Assembly: GCA_013298675.1 (NCBI GenBank)
Contig: JAAFIJ010000047.1
Location: 1 to 12,732 of the forward strand
Source of the DNA: Rhodobacterales bacterium
Lineage (GTDB): Bacteria > Pseudomonadota > Alphaproteobacteria > Rhodobacterales > Rhodobacteraceae
Reading direction: 5' to 3'
DNA length: 12,732 nt
Shown: positions 7,719 through 12,732 of the stretch, piece after piece
Layout of the letters: every line of letters begins with the position of its first letter
Position numbering within the stretch: the stretch's first letter is position 1
Notes under the pieces: generated by a model
The model's database searches: none
The model's input: only the letters and a program-made list of their open reading frames with translations
Told to the model about the DNA's origin: nothing
Program-made: the position numbers and the translations under genes

Positions 7719-7928
7719 ATGGATTTATCACGCATTCTCCAAACGGTGATTAACAGTTTTATCCGTCAAATCGTGAATATCGTTGTGCGTAAGGGCGTCA
7801 CGATGGCCGCGAGTAAGTTGAAACCCGATGAACAATTGACCGAAGCGGACCGTGCCGTCGGGGGAGATGCCAGCGCACTTGAAAAGCGGGCCCGTCAATC
7901 CCAACGGGCCACGCGGCGCCTATTTTGA
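7719..7928 (+). CDS. small conserved-looking protein of unknown function, last gene of the scp operon
   Basis: This 69-residue protein begins eight bases after the scpB stop. AGGA (7709-7712) is placed six bases before its ATG, so it is very probably translated. Residues 1-32 form a likely amphipathic helix rich in Ile/Val with spaced Arg/Lys (FIRQIVNIVVRKGVTMAA), which might associate with the membrane surface. Residues 35-69 are hydrophilic with mixed charge (KLKPDEQLTEADRAVGG, then KRARQSQRATRR). It has no signal peptide and no Cys or His cluster. I do not recognise a named family and assign no function. In many alphaproteobacteria tatA follows scpB, but this protein lacks the TatA hydrophobic segment and the FG hinge, so it is not a truncated TatA. 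A GC-rich inverted repeat overlaps its 3' end (7889-7910). Confidence 0.75.
   Translation: MDLSRILQTVINSFIRQIVNIVVRKGVTMAASKLKPDEQLTEADRAVGGDASALEKRARQSQRATRRLF
7889..7910 (+). repeat. inverted repeat in the 3' end of the small gene
   Basis: GGCCCGT (7889-7895) and ACGGGCC (7904-7910) are perfect complements around an 8-base loop. It lies inside the coding region, 23 bases before the main terminator, and may help protect the mRNA 3' end. Confidence 0.5.
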
Positions 7929-7932
7929 CCAA

Positions 7933-7962
7933 AAAAGCCCGGATCTTAGGATCCGGGCTTTT
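7933..7962. terminator. bidirectional intrinsic terminator between convergent operons
   Basis: A perfect 13-bp stem pairs 7933-7945 with 7950-7962 around a TTAG loop, with a GC-rich core (GCCCGGATC) and A/T ends. T-tracts occur on both strands: TTTT on the + strand and six Ts on the - strand (AAAAAA at 7931-7936). It should end the argS-scpB operon from the left and the methyltransferase operon from the right. Confidence 0.92.
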
Positions 7963-7967
7963 GTTAT

Positions 7968-7987
7968 CTTAGGCCCTTAAGCCTAAG
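7968..7987. repeat. second inverted repeat at the convergent junction
   Basis: CTTAGGC (7968-7974) and GCCTAAG (7981-7987) pair perfectly around a six-base loop. It abuts the stop codon of the - strand methyltransferase gene and lacks its own T-tract, so it is more likely a 3'-end stabiliser than a separate terminator. Confidence 0.5.
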
Positions 7988-8971
7988 TCATTCAGAGCGC
8001 GCGCGACGTCCACCACGGCGACCAGACGTTGCTTGTGACGCGGCAGCAGAGGCTTCGGAAAAAGTCGCCCCAGCTTCAACAGCCTCGATCACTTTGGCAA
8101 AGCGGATCCACTCACCGCCATTTGCGTCATGATTCATCAGGAAGTTGGCCGCACGTATGGCCTCCATCTCTACCAAACGCACGGGGTTCATGATCGCACT
8201 CGTCATGCCTGCACCAATCGCCATCGGCAGGAACGCCGCGTTGATGCCATGGCGGTGCGGCAAACCGAACGAGATGTTAGACGCGCCGCAAGTGGTGTTC
8301 ACCCCCAACTCTTCGCGCAAACGGCGTACAAGTGCAAAAACCTGCTGGCCCGCTGATCCCATCGCGCCGACCGGCATCACCAAAGGATCAACCACGATGT
8401 CATGCGCCGGAATGCCAAAGTCGGCCGCCCGTTCAACGATCTTTTTGGCGACAGCAAACCGCACATCCGGGTCTTGGCTGATGCCGGTATCGTCGTTTGA
8501 GATGGCGACGACGGGGACATTGTATTTCTTGACCAGCGGCAGAACCAATTCCAAGCGGTCTTCTTCGCCCGTCACCGAGTTAAGCAAAGGACGACCTTCG
8601 CATGCCTTAAGCCCTGCCTCAAGCGCGCCCGGAACCGAACTGTCGATGCACAAAGGCACGTCGACAATCGCCTGAATGCGCATGATCATTTCATGCATCA
8701 AGGGCGGTTCCACAAAGTTGTTGTCAGCATAGCGCGGGTCTTTGGCCATCATGTTGGTGAACACAGCACCAGAGTTCACATCAAGCACCGTTGCACCGCA
8801 GGCAACCTGTTCCAACGCGTCACGCAGAACGGTATCGAAATTCCCCAATTCCAACTCTGCCGCAAGCTTTTTGCGACCCGTCGGATTGATCCGCTCTCCG
8901 ATCACGCAAAAGGGCTCGTCGAAACCGATGATGACGGTCTTTGTCTTTGATTCAATAACAGTACGGGTCAT
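7988..8971 (-). CDS. stand-alone pterin-binding methyltransferase (methyl-THF:corrinoid type, MetH/MeTr-like)
   Basis: This 327-residue TIM-barrel protein belongs to the pterin-binding superfamily (DHPS / MetH pterin domain / MeTr). Motifs in order are IGERINPTGR (24-33), LDVNSGA (63-69), CIDSS (108-112), NSVTGEE (131-137), DPLVMPVG (195-202) and GASNISFGLPHR (229-240). These match methyltetrahydrofolate:corrinoid methyltransferases rather than dihydropteroate synthase. The likely reaction is methyl transfer between 5-methyl-THF and a separate cobalamin protein, in the cytoplasm. No cobalamin-binding domain (DxHxxG) is present, so the corrinoid protein must be encoded elsewhere. The C-terminal tail is unusual: an Ala/Ser-rich helix then an Arg/Gly-rich end (GRRGGRRARSE). 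AAGGATAAGG lies upstream of the start, nine bases after the stop of the MetF-like gene, with which it clearly forms an operon. As I recall, a separate pterin-binding protein is part of a split methionine synthase in some Rhodobacteraceae; that role is plausible but unproven here. Confidence 0.85.
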   Translation of the reverse strand: MTRTVIESKTKTVIIGFDEPFCVIGERINPTGRKKLAAELELGNFDTVLRDALEQVACGATVLDVNSGAVFTNMMAKDPRYADNNFVEPPLMHEMIMRIQAIVDVPLCIDSSVPGALEAGLKACEGRPLLNSVTGEEDRLELVLPLVKKYNVPVVAISNDDTGISQDPDVRFAVAKKIVERAADFGIPAHDIVVDPLVMPVGAMGSAGQQVFALVRRLREELGVNTTCGASNISFGLPHRHGINAAFLPMAIGAGMTSAIMNPVRLVEMEAIRAANFLMNHDANGGEWIRFAKVIEAVEAGATFSEASAAASQATSGRRGGRRARSE

Positions 8972-8980
8972 TGCAAAACC

Positions 8981-9898
8981 TTATCCTTGCGCGTTTGCGG
9001 GAACGCCAGCGGCGCCGCCATTTTCAGTAACCCAAGTCGCATTTGTCTTAATGCCACCCAGCGGAAAGAAGTGAACCTGCTCGATCCCGAACAGCGGATT
9101 TGCGGCCTTATGTGCCGCCAACTCTGCCACAAAATCGCTTGGCTCATAGGGCAAAAGCAACTTGGTCACATCCATCGCCCGCTTCTGCAAGACCCGCATC
9201 GAGGCACCCACGCCGCAAGCAATGGCGAACTTGATCAGGGTCTGCAACTTGGCCGGACCTGCGACACCGATGTGGATTGGCAAGTCAATGCCCGCCGCCT
9301 TAAGCCCATTCGCCCAAGCAATCACCGGCCCAGATTCAAAGCAAAACTGCGTGGTAATCGCCATTTTGGCGTCAGTGCGGTTGGAAAAATCCTGTTTCCA
9401 ACGCAGCGCATCCATGATTGCCGCGTCACCGCCGGCAATATCCTTGTTGCCTTCGGGATGGCCCGCGACATGCAAGTTGGTAAACCCATCAAACAGCCCT
9501 GTTTCCAAAAGCTGCATAGAGCTGTGGAAATCACCGACCGGAGTGTTGACCCCGCCCGCCAGCAACAGCGCCTGCTTGACGCCAGCCTCTGACTGATAAC
9601 GTGCGATCCAATCGGCCAAAATGGCGCGGTCGGCGATGATACGCGCCGGGAAATGCGGCATCACGTCAAAGCCTTCGCCCGCGATCCGTTTGGCCGTGGC
9701 GACCATATCTTCGATCGGCGTGCCTTCAATGTGCGCAATATAGACCCGCGTACCTTTTGGCAAAATGGCGCGGAAATCTTCTACTTTTTCGGCAGTACGC
9801 GGCATCACTTCAATCGAGTAACCTTGCAAAAAGGCCTCGACTTCGCCCGTAACACCGGCCGCAGGTGCGCTTTCGCGGCGAAAGAAACTAAGTGCCAT
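8981..9898 (-). CDS. methylenetetrahydrofolate reductase-like protein (divergent MetF)
   Basis: This 305-residue protein has the length and segment order of the MetF TIM barrel, which interconverts 5,10-methylene-THF and 5-methyl-THF with FAD. Matching positions are SIEVMPRTAEK (28-38; Glu30 corresponds to the catalytic Glu of E. coli MetF), AHIEGTPIEDM (55-65), AGHPEGNKDI (145-154), TQFCFE (183-188, with the conserved Gln) and HFFPLGGIKTNATWV (276-290). The loop that reads LRGD in E. coli MetF, with the Asp near the flavin, reads LLAGG here (112-116), so this is a distant branch and its electron donor or direction may differ. AAGGAG, overlapping the upstream gene's stop, precedes the ATG by seven bases. 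The neighbouring methyl-THF:corrinoid transferase supports a role in one-carbon flow. The folate-reductase family call is firm; canonical MetF activity is inferred. Confidence 0.85.
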   Translation of the reverse strand: MALSFFRRESAPAAGVTGEVEAFLQGYSIEVMPRTAEKVEDFRAILPKGTRVYIAHIEGTPIEDMVATAKRIAGEGFDVMPHFPARIIADRAILADWIARYQSEAGVKQALLLAGGVNTPVGDFHSSMQLLETGLFDGFTNLHVAGHPEGNKDIAGGDAAIMDALRWKQDFSNRTDAKMAITTQFCFESGPVIAWANGLKAAGIDLPIHIGVAGPAKLQTLIKFAIACGVGASMRVLQKRAMDVTKLLLPYEPSDFVAELAAHKAANPLFGIEQVHFFPLGGIKTNATWVTENGGAAGVPANAQG

Positions 9899-9909
9899 CG
9901 CGGCTCTCC

Positions 9910-10221
9910 TTATGGGGCTGGGGCTTGCGCCCAGCCTTCTGCGTTGATCAGTGTTTTCAGGCGTTCATTGTCGTATTCGACATCGATGCGGGCCGCCTCG
10001 GACGCGGCGATAGCGTCGGGTTCGCCATCTACTTCATAGGCGGGTGCCTTGCGCCACTCGGCCAAATAAGCATCGGCATCTTTTGCACCGATTTTCATGG
10101 CGCAGCGGTCGATAGCCTGCTCAAACCGCTCTGGCAAAGCGGCCTTTGACCCACGCCGCCCTTTTCCAACGATGACTTGGGCCGGAATATCACGCCAATA
10201 TACGATCGTTACGTCGGGCAT
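9910..10221 (-). CDS. small 'virulence factor'-like protein (PF13769-type), first gene of the one-carbon operon
   Basis: This 103-residue soluble protein opens with VTIVYWRDIPAQVIVGKGRR, the signature I associate with the PF13769 'virulence factor' family. That name has little functional meaning in free-living alphaproteobacteria. The middle (KAALPERFEQAIDRCAMKIGAKDADAY, split here across about residues 26-52) looks helical, and the C-terminal part is acidic. No transmembrane segment or signal peptide is visible, and only one Cys is present. It starts the - strand operon; its TAA is part of the ribosome binding site of the MetF-like gene (TAAGGAG), so the two are tightly linked. AGGAG lies 12 bases before its own ATG, a long spacing. 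Linkage suggests an accessory role to the MetF/methyltransferase pair, such as a small subunit, but no function can be assigned from sequence. Confidence 0.8.
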   Translation of the reverse strand: MPDVTIVYWRDIPAQVIVGKGRRGSKAALPERFEQAIDRCAMKIGAKDADAYLAEWRKAPAYEVDGEPDAIAASEAARIDVEYDNERLKTLINAEGWAQAPAP

Positions 10222-10244
10222 CTCTTGATTCCACTCCTGAAACT

Positions 10245-10293
10245 CGACTCCTGTTTTAGTCGCTATTCGCGACAGTCAGGGTCGGTTTTCGAC
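10245..10293 (-). promoter_or_regulatory. cluster of mutually complementary CGAC/GTCG elements in the likely leader of the one-carbon operon
   Basis: On the + strand CGACT (10245-10249) pairs with AGTCG (10258-10262); GTCGC (10259-10263) pairs with GCGAC (10269-10273); and GTCG (10281-10284) pairs with CGAC (10290-10293) across GTTTT. The first two hairpins share bases and exclude each other, an arrangement that could act as an attenuator-like switch in the - strand leader, or be a set of operator half-sites. The stems are short, so chance is possible. Confidence 0.35.
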
Positions 10294-10335
10294 ACTGCGC
10301 ATGCTTGATGCGACCCGTCTGTTCCTCGAATATTG

Positions 10336-10341
10336 TATAAT
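10336..10341 (+). promoter_or_regulatory. possible -10 element for ppx-rlmE
   Basis: This is a perfect TATAAT 154 bases before the ppx ATG. No good -35 hexamer is found 16-18 bases upstream, so the call rests on the -10 and the location alone. It would give a 5' leader of about 150 bases. Confidence 0.35.
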
Positions 10342-10429
10342 GAGTACACTGTCATCGCCAGTCCGCCCCGATAAAGTATTTCTCATGTAAATCTTGAGGT
10401 TTGTAAGTTGCCGCGCTTTCGTCGAACTC

Positions 10430-10454
10430 AGCTGGTCCTTGCAAGAAGCCAGCT
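10430..10454 (+). repeat. inverted repeat in the ppx leader
   Basis: AGCTGG (10430-10435) pairs with CCAGCT (10449-10454), enclosing a further small palindrome (CTTGCAAG). It lies 30 bases before the GGAGGG ribosome binding site (10485-10490), so it could influence mRNA stability or translation of ppx. Confidence 0.35.
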
Positions 10455-10495
10455 TTAGGCATAGGACTGAATACAACCACTTATGGAGGGCGATT

Positions 10496-11635
10496 ATGGC
10501 GCCCGAGCGTCCCCGGGGGGCGGACGCGAACAAACCTGTGATAGAGGCCCCAATAGGGGTCTCTCGCGGAACAGACTCGTCGGCGCTCCCCACGCCAAGG
10601 TCTTCGGGGCTATATGCCGCCGTTGATCTCGGAACAAACTCTTGCCGGATGCTGGTTGCCCAACCCAAGGGCACTCAGTTCACGGTCGTGGACAGCTTTT
10701 CAAAGACTGTCCAATTGGGTGCCGGGCTTGAAGCCTCTGGCAAGCTTTCGCGTGCCTCGATGAACCGGACTCTTCAAGCCCTGCGGATTTGCCAAAAGAA
10801 AATCGACCAACATGGCGTGACCCGGATGCGGCTTGTGGCGACGGAGGCTTGCCGACGCGCCAAAAACGCCCGCGAATTCATGCGTCAAGTGCGCCGCGAA
10901 ACCGGACTGTATGTAGAAATTATTGCGGCCGAAGAAGAGGCCCGCTTGGCCGTGATATCTTGCGCGCCGCTGGTCAATACCTCAACCGAGCAGTTGCTTG
11001 TGGTCGATATCGGCGGTGGATCGACAGAGTTGGTTTGGGTCGATATCTCTGGTGTTGTGCCCGAAAAGCGGCCCCGTTCGATCATGCAACTGCACCTTGG
11101 CTTCAAATCCCAACCCTTGGATGGTGCAAAGGTTGTTGATTGGATCTCGGTTCCTTTGGGGGTGGCGACACTCAAGGACCAGTTTCAGGATGTTGAAGAT
11201 GACGGCGCACGTTTTGCATTGATGAGTTGGTTTTTTGAGGAAAACCTTCACAGCTTTGCCCCCTACAATGCCGCACAATCCCGCTCGGGGTTCCAGATAA
11301 TTGGCACTTCGGGCACTGTAACCACAGTGGCTGCAAGCTATCTGAACTTGCGCCGCTATGACCGGGCAAAAGTGGATGGGTTGCAAATGACCTCGGATCA
11401 GATTGACTTTGTGATCCGTGACTACCTCGCTCTCGGCCCCGAAGGCCGCCGGACTGACCCGCGCATCGGGCGTGACCGGCATACCCTGATCATGTCGGGC
11501 GCCGCGATCCTTCAGGCGCTGATGCGCGTTTGGCCAACTGATCGCTTGTCAGTGGCCGATCGTGGGCTGCGCGAAGGCCTTTTATATGCACAAATGAGCG
11601 CGGATGGCGTTCTGGAAGACGGACCTTTTGAATGA
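10496..11635 (+). CDS. Ppx/GppA family exopolyphosphatase / pppGpp phosphohydrolase
   Basis: This 379-residue ASKHA-fold phosphatase is predicted to hydrolyse inorganic polyphosphate and/or pppGpp. Motifs are DLGTNSCRML (44-53, phosphate loop 1), ATEACRRAKN (115-124), IIAAEEEARL (142-151, with the catalytic Glu), DIGGGSTEL (171-179, phosphate loop 2) and GTSGTVTTVAA, followed by the typical ADRGLREGLL near the C-terminus. It lacks the C-terminal HD-like domain of long E. coli Ppx/GppA. The first 37 residues are a Pro/Arg/Ser-rich disordered extension. ATG 10496 is supported by GGAGGG five bases upstream; the frame is open to a TTG at 10394, but those 34 residues look non-coding. Polyphosphatase and pppGpp phosphatase members cannot be told apart by eye, so no symbol is given. 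The stop overlaps the rlmE start by four bases. Confidence 0.93.
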   Translation: MAPERPRGADANKPVIEAPIGVSRGTDSSALPTPRSSGLYAAVDLGTNSCRMLVAQPKGTQFTVVDSFSKTVQLGAGLEASGKLSRASMNRTLQALRICQKKIDQHGVTRMRLVATEACRRAKNAREFMRQVRRETGLYVEIIAAEEEARLAVISCAPLVNTSTEQLLVVDIGGGSTELVWVDISGVVPEKRPRSIMQLHLGFKSQPLDGAKVVDWISVPLGVATLKDQFQDVEDDGARFALMSWFFEENLHSFAPYNAAQSRSGFQIIGTSGTVTTVAASYLNLRRYDRAKVDGLQMTSDQIDFVIRDYLALGPEGRRTDPRIGRDRHTLIMSGAAILQALMRVWPTDRLSVADRGLREGLLYAQMSADGVLEDGPFE

Positions 11636-12381
11636 CTGAAAAAAACACATCTGGCCGCGGCCAGCGCGAATTGCGGGTGCGGGTCAAGACCGCCAAAGGG
11701 CGCAAACTGTCCTCGACCCTTTGGTTAGAGCGGCAGTTGAATGACCCTTATGTCATCCGTGCGCGCAAAGAGGGGTTTCGCGGTCGGGCGGCCTATAAGA
11801 TATTGGAACTGGACGATAAATTCGGCTTCCTTAAACCCGGCGCGCGGGTCGTGGACCTTGGTTGCGCACCAGGTGGGTGGTGTCAGGTGGCGGTAGAGCG
11901 GGTGAACGCGTTGGGGCAAAAACCCACAAAACCTGTTGGCACCATTCTGGGTGTCGACTTGCAAGAGATTGAAGCTATTTCAGGCGCGGAAATTCACGTG
12001 TTAGATTTCTTGTCCGAAGAAGCTGACGGGTTGGTCAAAGGTTGGCTTGGCGGACGCGCCGATGTGGTTATGTCCGATATGGCTGCGGCATCTTCGGGCC
12101 ATAAGGGCACTGACCACTTGCGCATCATCGCCCTGTGTGAGGCTGCTGCCTATTTCGCCTTTGATGTGTTGGAAGTTGGGGGCACTTTTGTAGCCAAAGT
12201 TCTTGCGGGGGGCGCGGAAAACGAACTTTTGACGCTGCTGAAGAAATCTTTTACCAAAGTCGCCAATGTCAAACCACCGGCCTCTCGCGCCGACAGTTCC
12301 GAAAAATTCGTGGTAGCAATGGGTTTTAAGGGCAAGCCTACGGGTTTGATCCCGGGCGAATATTCAACGGATGAAGAATGA
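11632..12381 (+). CDS. rlmE: 23S rRNA (uridine-2552-2'-O)-methyltransferase RlmE/FtsJ
   Basis: This 249-residue SAM-dependent methyltransferase 2'-O-methylates U2552 in the A-loop of 23S rRNA late in 50S assembly. The SAM-binding motif is VVDLGCAPGGWCQVA (73-87). The catalytic K-D-K-E tetrad appears as Lys56 (RAAYKI), Asp149 (MSDMA), Lys189 (FVAKVLAG) and Glu224 (SSEKFVVA). It is longer than the E. coli enzyme because of a basic N-terminal extension of about 25 residues (KNTSGRGQRELRVRVKTAKG), which may help bind rRNA. The ATGA overlap with ppx indicates a coupled two-gene operon, and a hairpin terminator follows the stop directly. Confidence 0.95.
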   Translation: MTEKNTSGRGQRELRVRVKTAKGRKLSSTLWLERQLNDPYVIRARKEGFRGRAAYKILELDDKFGFLKPGARVVDLGCAPGGWCQVAVERVNALGQKPTKPVGTILGVDLQEIEAISGAEIHVLDFLSEEADGLVKGWLGGRADVVMSDMAAASSGHKGTDHLRIIALCEAAAYFAFDVLEVGGTFVAKVLAGGAENELLTLLKKSFTKVANVKPPASRADSSEKFVVAMGFKGKPTGLIPGEYSTDEE

Positions 12382-12382
12382 C

Positions 12383-12407
12383 AAAGGGCGCAAATTGCGC
12401 CCCTTTT
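12383..12407 (+). terminator. intrinsic terminator after rlmE
   Basis: GGGCGCAA (12386-12393) pairs with TTGCGCCC (12395-12402), giving a realistic GGGCGC/GCGCCC stem with an AAATT loop. It is preceded by AAA and followed by CTTTTC. It starts right after the rlmE stop. The AAA on the other side could let it act weakly for the convergent DUF882 gene too. Confidence 0.85.
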
Positions 12408-12431
12408 CTTAGCCCAGTGAAGATTTAGCGA

Positions 12432-12732
12432 TCACCCGCCCCATGTTCTAACCGGACCACAGTCCATGTGAACAAAGTTAGACCGCGAATAAGTTCCAAC
12501 ACCACCCGAAGAGCAGGCTTTTGCCGCCCGTGCCATCTGCGACACAGAGCGCGACTGCATCCGCAAATCAGCGGCCATGCCTTTCATATGGAGCGAGTTT
12601 TTCGCGACACCTTTGGATTGAGACCGCAATGCCGCATTGGTCGCGGGGGAACGGTATCCAGACAGCAACATGAACGGTTCATTCACGTCCAACAAACGGT
12701 GCGAGGCTGCGATAATGTCAAAGTTCCCGGGG
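12432..12732 (-). CDS. DUF882/YcbK-family (MepK-like, M15-type) peptidoglycan endopeptidase, 3' part (5' end outside window)
   Basis: The frame is open from the right edge to TGA at 12434-12432, giving the C-terminal 99 residues. A TTG at 12695 is internal, because the conserved sequence PGNFDIIAASHRLLDV precedes it. The family signature is VNEPFMLLSGYRSP, then NSLHMKGMAADLR and a final FVHMDCGPVRTWGG. The His and Asp of SLHMKGMAAD and the His of HMD are the expected zinc ligands of this M15-like fold. E. coli MepK (YcbK) cuts meso-DAP-meso-DAP (3-3) crosslinks in the periplasm; DUF882 proteins usually carry a Tat or Sec signal, but that end is outside the window. The gene converges on rlmE. 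Confidence 0.88.
   Translation of the reverse strand, partial: PGNFDIIAASHRLLDVNEPFMLLSGYRSPATNAALRSQSKGVAKNSLHMKGMAADLRMQSRSVSQMARAAKACSSGGVGTYSRSNFVHMDCGPVRTWGG

Larger units (their letters stand above)
10222..10495. promoter_or_regulatory. divergent intergenic region between the one-carbon operon and ppx
   Basis: These 274 bases separate two divergent operons and must hold both promoters. I see no tRNA and no gene with a plausible start and ribosome binding site. A perfect TATAAT lies at 10336-10341 on the + strand, without a convincing -35. On the - strand ATGACA (10355-10350) lies 17 bases from the weak hexamer TATTCG. The part nearest the - strand operon carries alternating CGAC/GTCG elements, and the part nearest ppx carries a hairpin; both are listed separately. 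I could not match a known SAM, SAH or cobalamin riboswitch by eye. Confidence 0.6.

Noticed and set aside
8145..8675. 176-codon open frame on the + strand opposite the pterin-binding methyltransferase
   Set aside because: The conserved motifs are all on the - strand; this frame is low-complexity shadow.
8987..9592. 201-codon open frame on the + strand opposite the metF-like gene
   Set aside because: It is antisense to a clear folate-reductase homologue, with no family resemblance of its own; a shadow frame.
10222..10345. Known SAM, SAH or cobalamin riboswitch in the one-carbon operon leader
   Set aside because: Short complementary elements are present, but I could not match the conserved cores of these riboswitch classes by eye.
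10394..10495. TTG-initiated N-terminal extension of the Ppx/GppA protein
   Set aside because: GGAGGG correctly placed before ATG 10496 makes that the start; the 34 extra residues show no family similarity and overlap a leader hairpin.

Overview
The window looks like chromosomal DNA from an alphaproteobacterium of the Rhodobacteraceae (roseobacter-like). This rests on gene content and on the order argS - SPOR protein - nagZ - scpA - scpB, on a two-gene lysis cassette of the type used by Rhodobacter-type gene transfer agents (GTA), and on moderately high GC with Rhodobacterales-like proteins. The genus cannot be fixed from the sequence alone. I see no tRNA, rRNA, CRISPR array or insertion sequence. 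All genes appear intact apart from the two cut by the window edges.

Layout. (1) 1-1194, + strand: the 3' part of argC (arginine biosynthesis), then ccmE (haem chaperone for cytochrome c maturation). (2) 1270-2378, + strand: a GH108 endolysin and a small membrane holin with overlapping reading frames. No other phage gene is present, which fits the unlinked lysis locus of a GTA better than a prophage. (3) 2472-7928, + strand: argS, a membrane-anchored SPOR protein, nagZ (peptidoglycan recycling), scpA and scpB (kleisin and partner of SMC), and a 69-residue protein of unknown function. Stop/start overlaps join SPOR/nagZ, nagZ/scpA and scpA/scpB. A strong hairpin terminator with T-tracts on both strands follows. 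(4) 10221-7988, - strand: a three-gene one-carbon operon (PF13769 'virulence factor'-like small protein, a divergent MetF-like methylenetetrahydrofolate reductase, a stand-alone pterin-binding methyltransferase) that converges on the same terminator. (5) 10222-10495: a divergent intergenic region rich in short inverted repeats. (6) 10496-12381, + strand: a Ppx/GppA phosphatase overlapping rlmE (23S rRNA 2'-O-methyltransferase), ended by a hairpin terminator. (7) 12432-12732, - strand: the 3' part of a DUF882/YcbK-type (MepK-like) peptidoglycan endopeptidase.

How the parts work together. Region 3 joins translation (ArgS), cell-wall remodelling (SPOR, NagZ) and chromosome condensation (ScpAB) in one coupled transcription unit. 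Region 4 looks like a methyl-group module: MetF interconverts methylene- and methyl-THF, and the pterin-binding protein exchanges the methyl group with a corrinoid protein encoded elsewhere. It could serve a split cobalamin-dependent methionine synthase, or oxidation of methyl-THF from methylated osmolytes. The two points most worth following up are the putative GTA lysis cassette between housekeeping genes and the one-carbon operon with its atypical MetF and uncharacterised small partner.
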